A stretch of 7,354 nucleotides of DNA from an uncultured Lachnospiraceae bacterium (GCA_910588595.1 CAJUQU010000197.1:1-7354); one strand, 5' to 3'; shown: positions 1 through 7,156, counted from the stretch's first letter. Program-made: numbers and translations. The notes: generated by a model not told the origin, from the letters alone.

Positions 1-3000
1 TCGATGACCATCTGCATCGCAAAATCCGTGCCAAACTCGGGGATCCCGAGACACCCAAGCCTGCATCCGCCGATATCCTCCGGTGTGATGCCCAGCGCCG
101 AAGTGTTCTGGAAAAGCGACATCACCTCCTTGTCGTCGAGCGGTATGGTCGTCGGATCGATCCCCGTCAGATCCTGGAGCATGCGGATCATCGTCGGATC
201 GTCGTGCCCGAGAATGTCGAGCTTCAACAGATTGTGGTCGATCGAATGATAGTCAAAGTGTGTCGTGATCGTGTCCGTCGTCATGTCGTTCGCCGGATGC
301 TGCACCGGCGTGAAGGAATCGATCTCCTCCCCCACCGGCAGCACCACGATACCGCCCGGGTGCTGTCCTGTAGTGCGCCGCACACCCACGCACCCCTCCA
401 CGATGCGATTGATCTCACTCGTCCGCTTGTGCTTTCCGCGCTCCTCATAGTAGTTCTTGACATAGCCAAACGCCGTCTTGTCCGCCAGCGTGCCGATCGT
501 CCCGGCGCGGAATGTCTGGCCATATCCGAAGATAACCTCCGTATACTTGTGCGCCTTACTCTGGTATTCGCCCGAAAAGTTCAGGTCGATGTCCGGCTCC
601 TTGTTTCCCTTGAACCCCAAAAACGTCTCGAACGGAATGTCAAAGCCGTCCTTGATGAGCTTCTCGCCGCAGACAGGGCAGTACTTGTCCGGCATATCGC
701 AGCCCGCCATCCCCGCAAACTTCCTGACCTCATCCGAGTAAAAATCGCTGTAATGGCGGTTTTTGCAGTAATAGTGCGGGCTCAGCGGATTCACCTCCGT
801 GATCCCCGCCATCGTCGCCACAAACGAGGACCCGACAGACCCCCGCGAGCCGACCAGATAGCCGTCCTCCACCGACTTCCACACAAGCTTCTGTGCGATG
901 ATGTACATCACGGCAAACCCGTTGCTGATGATCGAGTCCAGCTCCCGTTTCAACCGCGCCTCCACGATGTCGGGAAGATCATCGCCGTACATCTCGTGCG
1001 CCTTTCGATAACAGATATCCCGCAGCTGCTGGTCGCTGTTCTCTATGACAGGCGGGCACTTGTCCGGGCGCACCGGCGCGATCCGGTCACACATATCCGC
1101 GATCATGTTCGTGTTCGTGATGACGACCTCCTCCGCCTTCTCGCTGCCCAGATAATAGGCGAACTCGTCGAGCATCTCCTCCGTCGTGCGCAGGTACAGC
1201 GGCGCCTGATTATCAGCGTCCTTGAACCCTTTCCCCGTCATGATAATGCGCCTGTAGACCTCATCCTCCGGATCCAGGAAATGCACGTCGCACGTGGCGA
1301 CCACGGGTTTCCGAAACTGCTCCCCGAGCTTCACCACCCTCTTGTTCAGCGCGATCAGATCATCCTCGGAGTTGATATCCCGCAGCCGCTCCGATTCAAT
1401 CATAAACCGGTTGTTGCCGATCGGCTGGATCTCCAGATAGTCATAGAACTCCACAATGCGGGCGATCTGCTCGTCGCCCTGTCCGTCGAGCATGGCACCA
1501 AACAGCTCCCCCGCCTCGCAGGCGCTGCCCAGGATCAGACCTTCCCTGTACTTCTGGATCAGGCTCTTTGGGATCAATGGCCTCTTGTAAAAATATTTCA
1601 GATGGGACTCGGATATCAGCTTATAGAGGTTGATGCGCCCCGTCTGGTTCTTTGCCAGTATGATAATGTGGTAGGAATGAAGCTTCCTGACCGCATCGAC
1701 GCTCGCCTTTCCCAGCTCATTGAGCGCCTCCAGGGTATATATATCATCCTTTTTCAGCATCTCGATAAATTTCAGGAAGATCTCCGCCGTGCACTCCGCG
1801 TCATCGACCGCCCGGTGATGGTTCTCGAGTGAGATCTTCAATGTCTTTGCCACCGCATCCAGCGTGTACTTTGCCTGCCCTGTGAGCAGTGTCCGCGCAA
1901 TCCCCACGGTATCCACATAAGTAAAATCCACCGGAATATTCTGCCGCTTTGCATTCTCCTTGATAAAGCCCACGTCAAAGCCCGCATTGTGCGCCACCAG
2001 CGCCGCATCCCCCACAAACTCGAGGAAGCGGGGCAATACGACCTCTATGGTATCAGCGTCGATCACCATGCTGTCGCTGATGCCCGTCAGCTTTTCGATC
2101 TCAAACGGGATCGGCACCTGCGGGTTTACAAACGCGGAAAAGCGGTCTGTGATCTGTCCGCTCTCGACCTTGACCGCACCGATCTCTATGATCCGGTTCG
2201 TCACCGGAGAAAATCCGGTCGTCTCGATGTCAAAAACCACATAAGCCGCATCCAGCGTCTGCCCTTTTCCATCCGTCACGATCTCTTTCAGGTCGTCTAC
2301 CAGATACCCCTCCACACCGTAGATTACCTTGAAGTCATCACCGTGATCCAGCGCGTGGTTCGCATCCGGAAAAGCCTGTACACAGCCATGGTCCGTGATC
2401 GCGAGCGCCCTGTGCCCCCACTTCTTCGCGCGCCTGATGATATCCTTGACATCGGACACGCCGTCCATGTCGCTCATCTTCGTGTGGCAGTGCAGCTCCA
2501 CGCGCTTCCTGGCGCTGTTGTCCATGCGGGCCGTCGTGAAATCCGGTATCTTCATCACGCCGACGACCGATCCGATCGTGAGTTCCCTGTCAAACGTGTC
2601 ATTGACCGTGACTCCTTTGAGTTTCAGGAACGCGCCGACTTTCAAGTCCCCTGTCAGCTCCGCGAGCTGCTCATTATGTACGAACATCTTGACCTTGATC
2701 GTATCTGTGAAATCCGTGATCTCAAAGCTTACGATCGTCCTCTCATTGCGGATCTCGCGAGTCTCGAGGGCACGAACCTTGCCCCTGATCGTGACCTCGC
2801 CCATCTCGCCCCAGATTTCTTCAATATTGATACTCTCGTCCTCAAAGTCCCTGCCGAATATGACATTTGGATTGTCTGAACGCTTGAGCGCTCTTTTCTG
2901 AAGGCTGCCATAAGACTTCTTTTCATGTGTTTTCTTTTCATATGTCTTCTTTTCGTATGTCTTACCTGCTGTTTTTGGCGCTGCTGTTGTCTCCTTCTGC

Positions 3001-3692
3001 TTTGCAGAAACTGTCATCTTCGCCGGGTCAACGATCGACTGCACCTCCAAAGTTACCGGCGGCGCTGTTTCCTCCGCAGCGGCAACAACATCGTTCCCCC
3101 TGACGACTGCACCTCCAAAGCGCATACTGATCCCTTCAACGATCTTCCGGATCCGCAGCTCATCGTCCTCCCGGTACTTGCCTGTCTGCGCTTCCTTGTA
3201 CGCAGTCTGAAACTTTACCTGAAAACCGCACCTCTCGTTCAATACCTTATCCAGTATACCGACGAGCTCATCTTCCTTGGACTTTGCGATCACGCTGTCC
3301 TCGAGAACAAGCTCCATTACATTTTCCTCCGGAAACTGCACATCCGCCTGGCGAAACATCGTGTAGAGCATGTGATCACACCCCCTGATCTCCGTCAGAA
3401 TGCTCTCCCGGTACAACTCCATCAGTTTTTCGGGATTATACTGCTCCGAAAGCACGAACTTTTCATAGATCTTTATGACCATATACTCCCGCGGGAAGAA
3501 TTGATTCTTGATCTCCTTTTCCACAGAATAGATATGTTCCTTCTCGATCAGTCTCCCGCTTCTGATATAGATGCGAAGCAGATCTTTGCGTTTGGTAGTA
3601 GTGATCCGCTCCACCACTACCTGTTCAAACAGATCCTTGCGCACACCGTCCAGCTTGAGGTTCGGAAACGCCTCAAAAAAACTCTTTTCCAT
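1..3692 (-). CDS. polC: DNA polymerase III, PolC-type alpha subunit (5' part; C-terminus beyond the window)
   Basis: Main replicative DNA polymerase of Firmicutes, with polymerase and 3'-5' proofreading activity in one chain. 1,230 codons are visible; family members are about 1,430-1,470 residues, so roughly 200-240 C-terminal residues (rest of the fingers, duplex-binding region, clamp-binding tail) are off the left edge. Domains seen: N-terminal domain (about 1-190, opening MEKSFFEAFPNLKL); variable linker (about 193-276) with KTYEK repeats; OB-fold (about 285-375); PHP domain starting at H401-C-H403 with TDHG (D434, H435), interrupted by a DEDDh exonuclease (FDIETTG with D488 and E490; HNAGFD with D573; H626 and D631), then PHP resuming with GSACEAGELF (C725) and CDVHF (H804). 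The polymerase part has GSRGSVGSS (948-956), the catalytic Asp pair in PDIDLNFSGE (D1034, D1036) and a third Asp in LKLDILGHDD (D1159). Oddity: the usual C-x2-C of the zinc site reads C976-K-N-R979; C998, C1005 and C1008 are present. The start lies 2 bases after the ispG stop. No frameshift was found. Confidence 0.98.
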   Translation of the reverse strand, partial: MEKSFFEAFPNLKLDGVRKDLFEQVVVERITTTKRKDLLRIYIRSGRLIEKEHIYSVEKEIKNQFFPREYMVIKIYEKFVLSEQYNPEKLMELYRESILTEIRGCDHMLYTMFRQADVQFPEENVMELVLEDSVIAKSKEDELVGILDKVLNERCGFQVKFQTAYKEAQTGKYREDDELRIRKIVEGISMRFGGAVVRGNDVVAAAEETAPPVTLEVQSIVDPAKMTVSAKQKETTAAPKTAGKTYEKKTYEKKTHEKKSYGSLQKRALKRSDNPNVIFGRDFEDESINIEEIWGEMGEVTIRGKVRALETREIRNERTIVSFEITDFTDTIKVKMFVHNEQLAELTGDLKVGAFLKLKGVTVNDTFDRELTIGSVVGVMKIPDFTTARMDNSARKRVELHCHTKMSDMDGVSDVKDIIRRAKKWGHRALAITDHGCVQAFPDANHALDHGDDFKVIYGVEGYLVDDLKEIVTDGKGQTLDAAYVVFDIETTGFSPVTNRIIEIGAVKVESGQITDRFSAFVNPQVPIPFEIEKLTGISDSMVIDADTIEVVLPRFLEFVGDAALVAHNAGFDVGFIKENAKRQNIPVDFTYVDTVGIARTLLTGQAKYTLDAVAKTLKISLENHHRAVDDAECTAEIFLKFIEMLKKDDIYTLEALNELGKASVDAVRKLHSYHIIILAKNQTGRINLYKLISESHLKYFYKRPLIPKSLIQKYREGLILGSACEAGELFGAMLDGQGDEQIARIVEFYDYLEIQPIGNNRFMIESERLRDINSEDDLIALNKRVVKLGEQFRKPVVATCDVHFLDPEDEVYRRIIMTGKGFKDADNQAPLYLRTTEEMLDEFAYYLGSEKAEEVVITNTNMIADMCDRIAPVRPDKCPPVIENSDQQLRDICYRKAHEMYGDDLPDIVEARLKRELDSIISNGFAVMYIIAQKLVWKSVEDGYLVGSRGSVGSSFVATMAGITEVNPLSPHYYCKNRHYSDFYSDEVRKFAGMAGCDMPDKYCPVCGEKLIKDGFDIPFETFLGFKGNKEPDIDLNFSGEYQSKAHKYTEVIFGYGQTFRAGTIGTLADKTAFGYVKNYYEERGKHKRTSEINRIVEGCVGVRRTTGQHPGGIVVLPVGEEIDSFTPVQHPANDMTTDTITTHFDYHSIDHNLLKLDILGHDDPTMIRMLQDLTGIDPTTIPLDDKEVMSLFQNTSALGITPEDIGGCRLGCLGIPEFGTDFAMQMVI
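2910..2963 (-). repeat. 15-base tandem repeat in the polC linker (KTYEK units)
   Basis: Three full 15-base units (2949-2963, 2934-2948, 2919-2933) and a degenerate partial fourth (2910-2918) lie head to tail. They encode KTYEK, KTYEK, KTHEK and KSY at PolC residues 244-261. Units 1 and 2 differ by one synonymous base (TAC/TAT); unit 3 differs slightly more. The period is five codons, so unit gain or loss keeps the frame. The tract is in the linker between the N-terminal domain and the OB-fold. Confidence 0.9.
3036..3120. repeat. 17-base exact direct repeat in the polC linker, copies in different frames
   Basis: The plus-strand string CGACTGCACCTCCAAAG occurs at 3036-3052 and again at 3104-3120, an offset of 68 bases. 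As 68 is not a multiple of three, the copies are read in different frames of polC: one gives FGGAVV, the other TLEVQS. Identity stops at both ends of the 17 bases. The repeat borders a low-constraint Ala/Glu/Pro-rich stretch of the linker. Confidence 0.85.
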
Positions 3693-3694
3693 CG

Positions 3695-4750
3695 CTATCC
3701 CACCCAGTGATCCAACTCATACTTCAGCGTGCTCAGCAACTCACTCTCAGGTACTTTTCTGACGATCTCACCCTTCTTGATGAGCAGTCCTTCCCCGATA
3801 CCTCCTGCGATGCCGATATCCGCCTCTTTTGCTTCCCCCGGTCCGTTTACGGCACAGCCCATCACGGCAACCTTGATGTCCAGATCATACCCCTGCACCA
3901 TCGTCTCGACCTGGTTTGCCAGCCCGATCAGGTCAATATTTGTCCTTCCGCACGTAGGACAAGAGACTACCTCAATACCGCCCCTTCGCAGTCCGAGCGT
4001 GCGCAGGATCAATTTCGCTGACTTGATCTCCTCGACCGGATCCCCCGTGAGAGACACCCTGATCGTGTCGCCGATCCCCTGATTCAAGATGATCCCGAGA
4101 CCGACTGCCGACTTGATATTGCCGCTCGTCACCGTGCCGGCCTCCGTGATACCCACATGCAGCGGATACCGTGTCTTGTCAGCGAGCAGTTCATGCGCCT
4201 TGACGCACATCATCACGTCGGAGGACTTGATACTGATCACCATATTGTCATAATCCAAATCTTCAATGATATGAACCTTGTCAAGTGCGCTCTCCACGAT
4301 CCCCTCAGCGGTGACACCGCCGTATTTCTCCACCAGCTCCCTCTCGAGCGAGCCGCTGTTGACGCCAACCCGTATCGGTATATTGCGCTCTTTAGCCACC
4401 TTTACCACTTCGGCAACTTTGTCTCTGCCGCCTATATTTCCAGGGTTGATGCGTATCTTATCCGCACCGTTCTCCATCGCTGCGATCGCCATCTTATAGT
4501 CAAAGTGGATATCCGCTACCAGGGGGATCGATATCTCCCTCCTGATGCGCGTGATCGCCCTCGCCGCCTCCATATCGGGCACTGTGCACCGCACAATGTC
4601 ACACCCGGCTTCGGTTAGACGCCGGATCTGTGCCAGCGTAGCCTCCACATCCCCTGTCTTTGTATTTGTCATGGACTGGATCAGGATCGGATTTCCCCCG
4701 CCGATCACCCGGTCCCCAATACGAACCACTTTTGTATTGTCTCTATACAT
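3695..4750 (-). CDS. ispG: 4-hydroxy-3-methylbut-2-en-1-yl diphosphate synthase (HMBPP synthase)
   Basis: Penultimate step of the MEP isoprenoid pathway: reductive ring opening of 2-C-methyl-D-erythritol 2,4-cyclodiphosphate to HMBPP in the cytoplasm, using a 4Fe-4S cluster (family knowledge; also called GcpE). The 351-residue protein is full length for the compact bacterial form. The N-terminal TIM-barrel begins with IGGGNPILIQSMTNT (about 17-31) and includes VADIHFDYK (78-86) and KIRINPGNIG (98-107). The C-terminal cluster domain has C264-P-T-C267 and MGCAVNGPGEA with C299 and E306, matching the three Cys and one Glu that bind the cluster in E. coli IspG. The start at 4750 has GGAGGA six bases... 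upstream at 4756-4761; an ATG four bases earlier is out of frame and soon reaches a stop. It follows rseP by 105 bases and precedes polC by 2. Nothing appears broken. Confidence 0.98.
   Translation of the reverse strand: MYRDNTKVVRIGDRVIGGGNPILIQSMTNTKTGDVEATLAQIRRLTEAGCDIVRCTVPDMEAARAITRIRREISIPLVADIHFDYKMAIAAMENGADKIRINPGNIGGRDKVAEVVKVAKERNIPIRVGVNSGSLERELVEKYGGVTAEGIVESALDKVHIIEDLDYDNMVISIKSSDVMMCVKAHELLADKTRYPLHVGITEAGTVTSGNIKSAVGLGIILNQGIGDTIRVSLTGDPVEEIKSAKLILRTLGLRRGGIEVVSCPTCGRTNIDLIGLANQVETMVQGYDLDIKVAVMGCAVNGPGEAKEADIGIAGGIGEGLLIKKGEIVRKVPESELLSTLKYELDHWVG
3699..3704 (-). promoter_or_regulatory. polC ribosome binding site inside the ispG 3' end
   Basis: GGTGGG on the minus strand ends 6 bases before the polC ATG at 3692-3690. 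It lies within the last sense codons of ispG (Trp-Val-Gly), and the ispG stop TAG falls between it and the ATG. The layout suggests translational coupling: ribosomes finishing IspG terminate 2 bases from the PolC start. It supports the ATG at 3692 as the true start; coupling itself is inferred. Confidence 0.6.
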
Positions 4751-4823
4751 ACATTTCCTCCATCAATGTCAGAATCTGCCGTTTCCCAGAAAAACCTGCA
4801 AAAATTTTCTGTGCACTCTGCAT
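4743..4823 (-). CDS. possible 26-residue leader peptide ahead of ispG (hypothetical)
   Basis: An open frame of 26 codons plus stop fills most of the rseP-ispG gap. It starts at ATG 4823-4821 after a purine-rich GAGAGGTG at 4828-4835 (the GAGG core is 6 bases from the ATG), and ends at TAG 4745-4743, overlapping the first 8 bases of ispG in another frame. The peptide begins MQSAQKIFAGF and ends in LMEEMYV; it has no clear signal peptide or membrane segment, and I do not recognise it. The codons for its near-terminal Met-Glu-Glu include the ispG ribosome binding site, so its translation could influence ispG initiation. It may equally be a chance frame: 26 codons is short, and only its context supports it. 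IspG has a normal N-terminus, so this is unlikely to be a frameshifted extension. Confidence 0.3.
   Translation of the reverse strand: MQSAQKIFAGFSGKRQILTLMEEMYV
4756..4761 (-). promoter_or_regulatory. ispG ribosome binding site
   Basis: GGAGGA on the minus strand ends 5 bases before the ATG at 4750-4748. It decides between two close ATGs: the one at 4754-4752 is too near the site and its frame stops at TAG 4745-4743, whereas the one at 4750 opens the 351-codon ispG frame. Confidence 0.8.
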
Positions 4824-4852
4824 CTGTCACCTCTCTGCCGCTTTAATGACAG
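4824..4852 (-). other. inverted repeat in the rseP-ispG gap
   Basis: Arms CTGTCA (4847-4852) and TGACAG (4824-4829) are perfectly complementary on the transcript strand, extendable by two G-U pairs, around a loop of 17 bases or fewer. The 3' arm abuts the ATG of the putative leader peptide and includes part of its ribosome binding site. There is no following U-run, so it is not an intrinsic terminator. With only 6-8 pairs and a large loop, folding is uncertain. Confidence 0.35.
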
Positions 4853-4855
4853 CAA

Positions 4856-5932
4856 CTAATGAACAAACATTCTGGATATATCATTATACAACACGAACAC
4901 CATCAGTATCATCAGTGCTACAAAGCCGACAAAATGCACGATACCTTCCTTTTCAGGAGATACCGGTTTGCCGCGCACCACCTCGATAAACATGAACAGA
5001 AGCCTTCCCCCGTCGAGTGCCGGGAGCGGGAGCAGATTCATGACTCCGAGGTTCACGCTGAGCAGCACTGCGAAATTGATCATGTTGATCACAACTGTCG
5101 GCAGTCCGTACGGCTTTGTCACCTCGATCGTCTCGTCGATCATCACGGCGATCCCCACCGGACCAGACAGGTCATTGGCGGAAAGTTTTCCCTGTACCAG
5201 CATCAGAAGGCTCTTGACCGTCGCTTTCAGCCAATAGCGAACCTCGTATGCACTGTATTTGATCAGATCTAATCCTTTGCACTGCACCGTCTCTCCAATA
5301 GCAAAACCAAGATAATACCGATTGTCCTGCTCGCTGAACTTTGGCGTGATGACAGTCGCATATTTCTTTCCGTCGCGCTTATACTCGATCTCCATCGGTT
5401 CCCCGCTGCTCAGCGCAGACACAAATGTGACTTCACCCTGCAGATAGATCCGCTCCCCGTCTATTTTTGTGATAATATCGCCTTCCCTAAGTCCCGCTGC
5501 TTCCGCCGGATATCCCTCCGTCAATGCATTGATCATCGGGATGGACTCCCCGGAAAAACCGACCACAATCAAAGACAGCAAAAATGCCAATATGATGTTA
5601 AAAAATGGTCCTGCAAAAACGGTCGCGATCCTCGACCATACATTTGCATCGTTAAAAGCACCCTCCTGTTTTTGACGCTCCTTCACATCGCTGTTCTGAT
5701 CCGTCGAGTATATACCGTCCTCCCCCTCAAACATACAGGCGCCGCCAATCGGCAGCAGCTTTAGCACATACTTCGTCTCACCCTTTGTAAACTTGATGAT
5801 ATCTGGTCCCATACCGATCGAAAACTGTACCACTTTAATACCGTTGAGCTTCGCGATCAGAAAATGCCCCAGCTCATGCGCGATCACAACCACCCCAAAT
5901 ACCAGCACAAACACTATAATCGTGACAACCAT
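4856..5932 (-). CDS. rseP: RIP (site-2 type) zinc metalloprotease, RseP/RasP family
   Basis: Intramembrane protease of the M50 family. Relatives cut membrane-anchored anti-sigma factors after a first site-1 cleavage and also clear remnant signal peptides (known for E. coli RseP and Bacillus RasP; targets here are unknown). The 358-residue protein starts with a hydrophobic helix carrying the zinc motif H19-E-L-G-H23. Next are a membrane-associated region with LPIGGACMFEGEDG (about 60-73), the FAGPFFNI motif opening the second membrane helix (106-113), one PDZ domain (about 128-200, with AAGLREGDIITKIDGE), and the C-terminal pair of helices with NLLPLPALDGGRL (299-311; D307 is the third zinc ligand). 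It is at the short end for the family, with one PDZ domain as in other Gram-positive members. The ATG at 5932 is the first in frame after an in-frame TAG and puts HExxH at the usual place. GGGAGG at 5945-5950 is 12 bases upstream, a rather long spacing. Confidence 0.97.
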   Translation of the reverse strand: MVVTIIVFVLVFGVVVIAHELGHFLIAKLNGIKVVQFSIGMGPDIIKFTKGETKYVLKLLPIGGACMFEGEDGIYSTDQNSDVKERQKQEGAFNDANVWSRIATVFAGPFFNIILAFLLSLIVVGFSGESIPMINALTEGYPAEAAGLREGDIITKIDGERIYLQGEVTFVSALSSGEPMEIEYKRDGKKYATVITPKFSEQDNRYYLGFAIGETVQCKGLDLIKYSAYEVRYWLKATVKSLLMLVQGKLSANDLSGPVGIAVMIDETIEVTKPYGLPTVVINMINFAVLLSVNLGVMNLLPLPALDGGRLLFMFIEVVRGKPVSPEKEGIVHFVGFVALMILMVFVLYNDISRMFVH

Positions 5933-5984
5933 TCCCTACTTTTTCCTCCCTTTATACCGTATTAAAATCGTCACTTACATCAGA

Positions 5985-7127
5985 TCAAAACTTTGACCGA
6001 ATCAGCTCATAAGTTTCCTGTTCTGTACTCAGGATTTCCTCCACATCAGGATTCTCTATCTTCCTATGATGATCCATGCACATCTCTATGATCTCCGGGA
6101 TCTGCAAAAACCGGATCTTTCTATTCTGGAACAGGCTCACCGCCTTCTCATTTGCAGCATTGAACACAGTCGGCACACTTCCACCCGCCGCGGCAGCCCT
6201 CATTGCAAGTCTGAGTCCTGCAAATGTCTCCATGTCAGGTCTCTCAAATGTAATACTGCCAAGCTCGTAAAAATCAACCCTCTTACCTGCCATCGGACGC
6301 CTGTCAGGATAAAACAGGGCATACTGTATCGGCAGCTTCATATCAGGCATACCGAGCTGAGCCATGATCCCCCCGTCTACATACTCAACCATAGAGTGAA
6401 TGATGCTCTGCGGATGTACCACCACCTGAATCCGATCCAGATCCACATTGAAAAGCCACTTCGCCTCCATGACCTCAAGTCCTTTGTTCACCAGTGTTGC
6501 GGAATCGATCGTGATCTTAGACCCCATTGCCCAGTTCGGGTGCTTCAGCGCATCTTCGAGCTGCACAGTCTCCAATTGCTGTCTGGTCCACCCCCGGAAC
6601 GGTCCGCCCGATGCCGTGATCAGCAATTTGCTCACCCTGTCCTTGTTCTCACCCTGCATAGACTGGAAAATGGCACTGTGCTCACTGTCAACAGGAAGGA
6701 TCGACACACCCATTTTGGCAGCAAGCGGCATGATAATGTGACCAGCTGTCACAAGCGTTTCCTTGTTGGCAAGGGCGATATCTTTCTTCTTGTTGATCGC
6801 TGCGATCGTGGGTCTGATACCGATCATGCCAACGATCGCAGTCACCAGGATTTCCGCCTCCTCCATCTCAGCGATACTGATCAATCCCTCCATATCCGGT
6901 ATAACCTGCACTTCCATGTCAGCCAGCCTCGCCTTTAACTCCCTGCAATCCGCCTCACTCCTGAGCGACACCAGCCTTGGCTTGAACTCCCGCACCTGTT
7001 TCTCCATCAGATCAATATTGGCTCCCGCTGCCAGACCTACCACCTGCAGATCCGGATTGTCACGAACGATCTCAAGTGTCTGTGTGCCGATCGAGCCTGT
7101 GGAACCAAGTATTGCTATTTTTTTCAT
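5985..7127 (-). CDS. dxr: 1-deoxy-D-xylulose 5-phosphate reductoisomerase
   Basis: First committed step of the MEP pathway: NADPH- and divalent metal-dependent rearrangement and reduction of DXP to 2-C-methyl-D-erythritol 4-phosphate, in the cytoplasm; the target of fosmidomycin (family knowledge). The 380 residues match the usual length. The N-terminal Rossmann motif GSTGSIG (8-14) binds NADPH, followed by ALANKETLV (118-126). The catalytic domain has PVDSEHSA (145-152) with metal ligands D147 and E149, ASGGPFR (172-178), KHPNWAMG (195-202, H196), and NKGLEVMEA (214-222) with K215 and the third metal ligand E218. These correspond to E. coli D150, E152, H209, K228 and E231. The C-terminal helical domain includes GSVPTVFNAANE (316-327). 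Its ATG at 7127 follows AAAGGA at about 7136-7141 with normal spacing. It lies 67 bases after cdsA and 52 before rseP, probably co-transcribed with both. No missing residue was found. Confidence 0.98.
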   Translation of the reverse strand: MKKIAILGSTGSIGTQTLEIVRDNPDLQVVGLAAGANIDLMEKQVREFKPRLVSLRSEADCRELKARLADMEVQVIPDMEGLISIAEMEEAEILVTAIVGMIGIRPTIAAINKKKDIALANKETLVTAGHIIMPLAAKMGVSILPVDSEHSAIFQSMQGENKDRVSKLLITASGGPFRGWTRQQLETVQLEDALKHPNWAMGSKITIDSATLVNKGLEVMEAKWLFNVDLDRIQVVVHPQSIIHSMVEYVDGGIMAQLGMPDMKLPIQYALFYPDRRPMAGKRVDFYELGSITFERPDMETFAGLRLAMRAAAAGGSVPTVFNAANEKAVSLFQNRKIRFLQIPEIIEMCMDHHRKIENPDVEEILSTEQETYELIRSKF

Positions 7128-7150
7128 AAAACCAATCCTTTCCCATAATC

Positions 7151-7156
7151 ATTATA
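7151..7156 (-). promoter_or_regulatory. possible -10 element between cdsA and dxr
   Basis: A perfect TATAAT lies on the minus strand in the AT-rich cdsA-dxr gap. Transcription would start about 7 bases downstream, giving a short leader that still includes the dxr ribosome binding site. The -35 position at a 17-base spacing reads TTCTGA, only three matches to TTGACA, and there is no TG extension, so this is at best a weak internal promoter for dxr and the genes after it. Such AT-rich hexamers also arise by chance. Confidence 0.25.

Noticed and set aside
204..1832. 542-codon plus-strand open frame
   Set aside because: It lies wholly antisense to polC, whose frame has full catalytic motifs. The translation is Arg/His/Leu/Asp-rich with no recognisable domain, as expected from the complement of this codon usage.
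1989..2879. 296-codon plus-strand open frame
   Set aside because: Antisense to the exonuclease, PHP and OB regions of polC; low-complexity Arg/Asp/Leu composition and no known motif.
3675..3681. Run of seven T (coding strand) near the polC start as a phase-variation or slippage site
   Set aside because: The run is short and simply encodes Ser-Phe-Phe; no alternative frame product is evident, and switching off an essential polymerase is implausible.
2925..3710. 261-codon plus-strand open frame with a Cys/Leu/Phe-rich start
   Set aside because: The hydrophobic start mirrors the polC repeat and linker on the other strand; the rest is antisense to the PolC N-terminal domain. Not a credible membrane protein.
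4777..4812. AT-rich CAGAAAA...TTTTCTG pairing as an intrinsic terminator between rseP and ispG
   Set aside because: The stem is A/T-dominated with no GC-rich core and no terminal U-run, so it does not meet the terminator pattern; the genes are more likely co-transcribed.
4859..5272. Plus-strand open frames antisense to rseP and in the rseP-ispG gap
   Set aside because: They overlap the conserved rseP reading frame, show no family resemblance, and have compositions typical of antisense frames.
5933..5984. Promoter in the dxr-rseP gap (GTGACG and TATAAA hexamers)
   Set aside because: The spacing between the hexamers is about 12 bases, too short for a vegetative promoter, and TATAAA abuts the rseP ribosome binding site.
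6066..6938. 290-codon plus-strand open frame
   Set aside because: Antisense to dxr, which is complete with all active-site residues; His/Arg-rich shadow translation.
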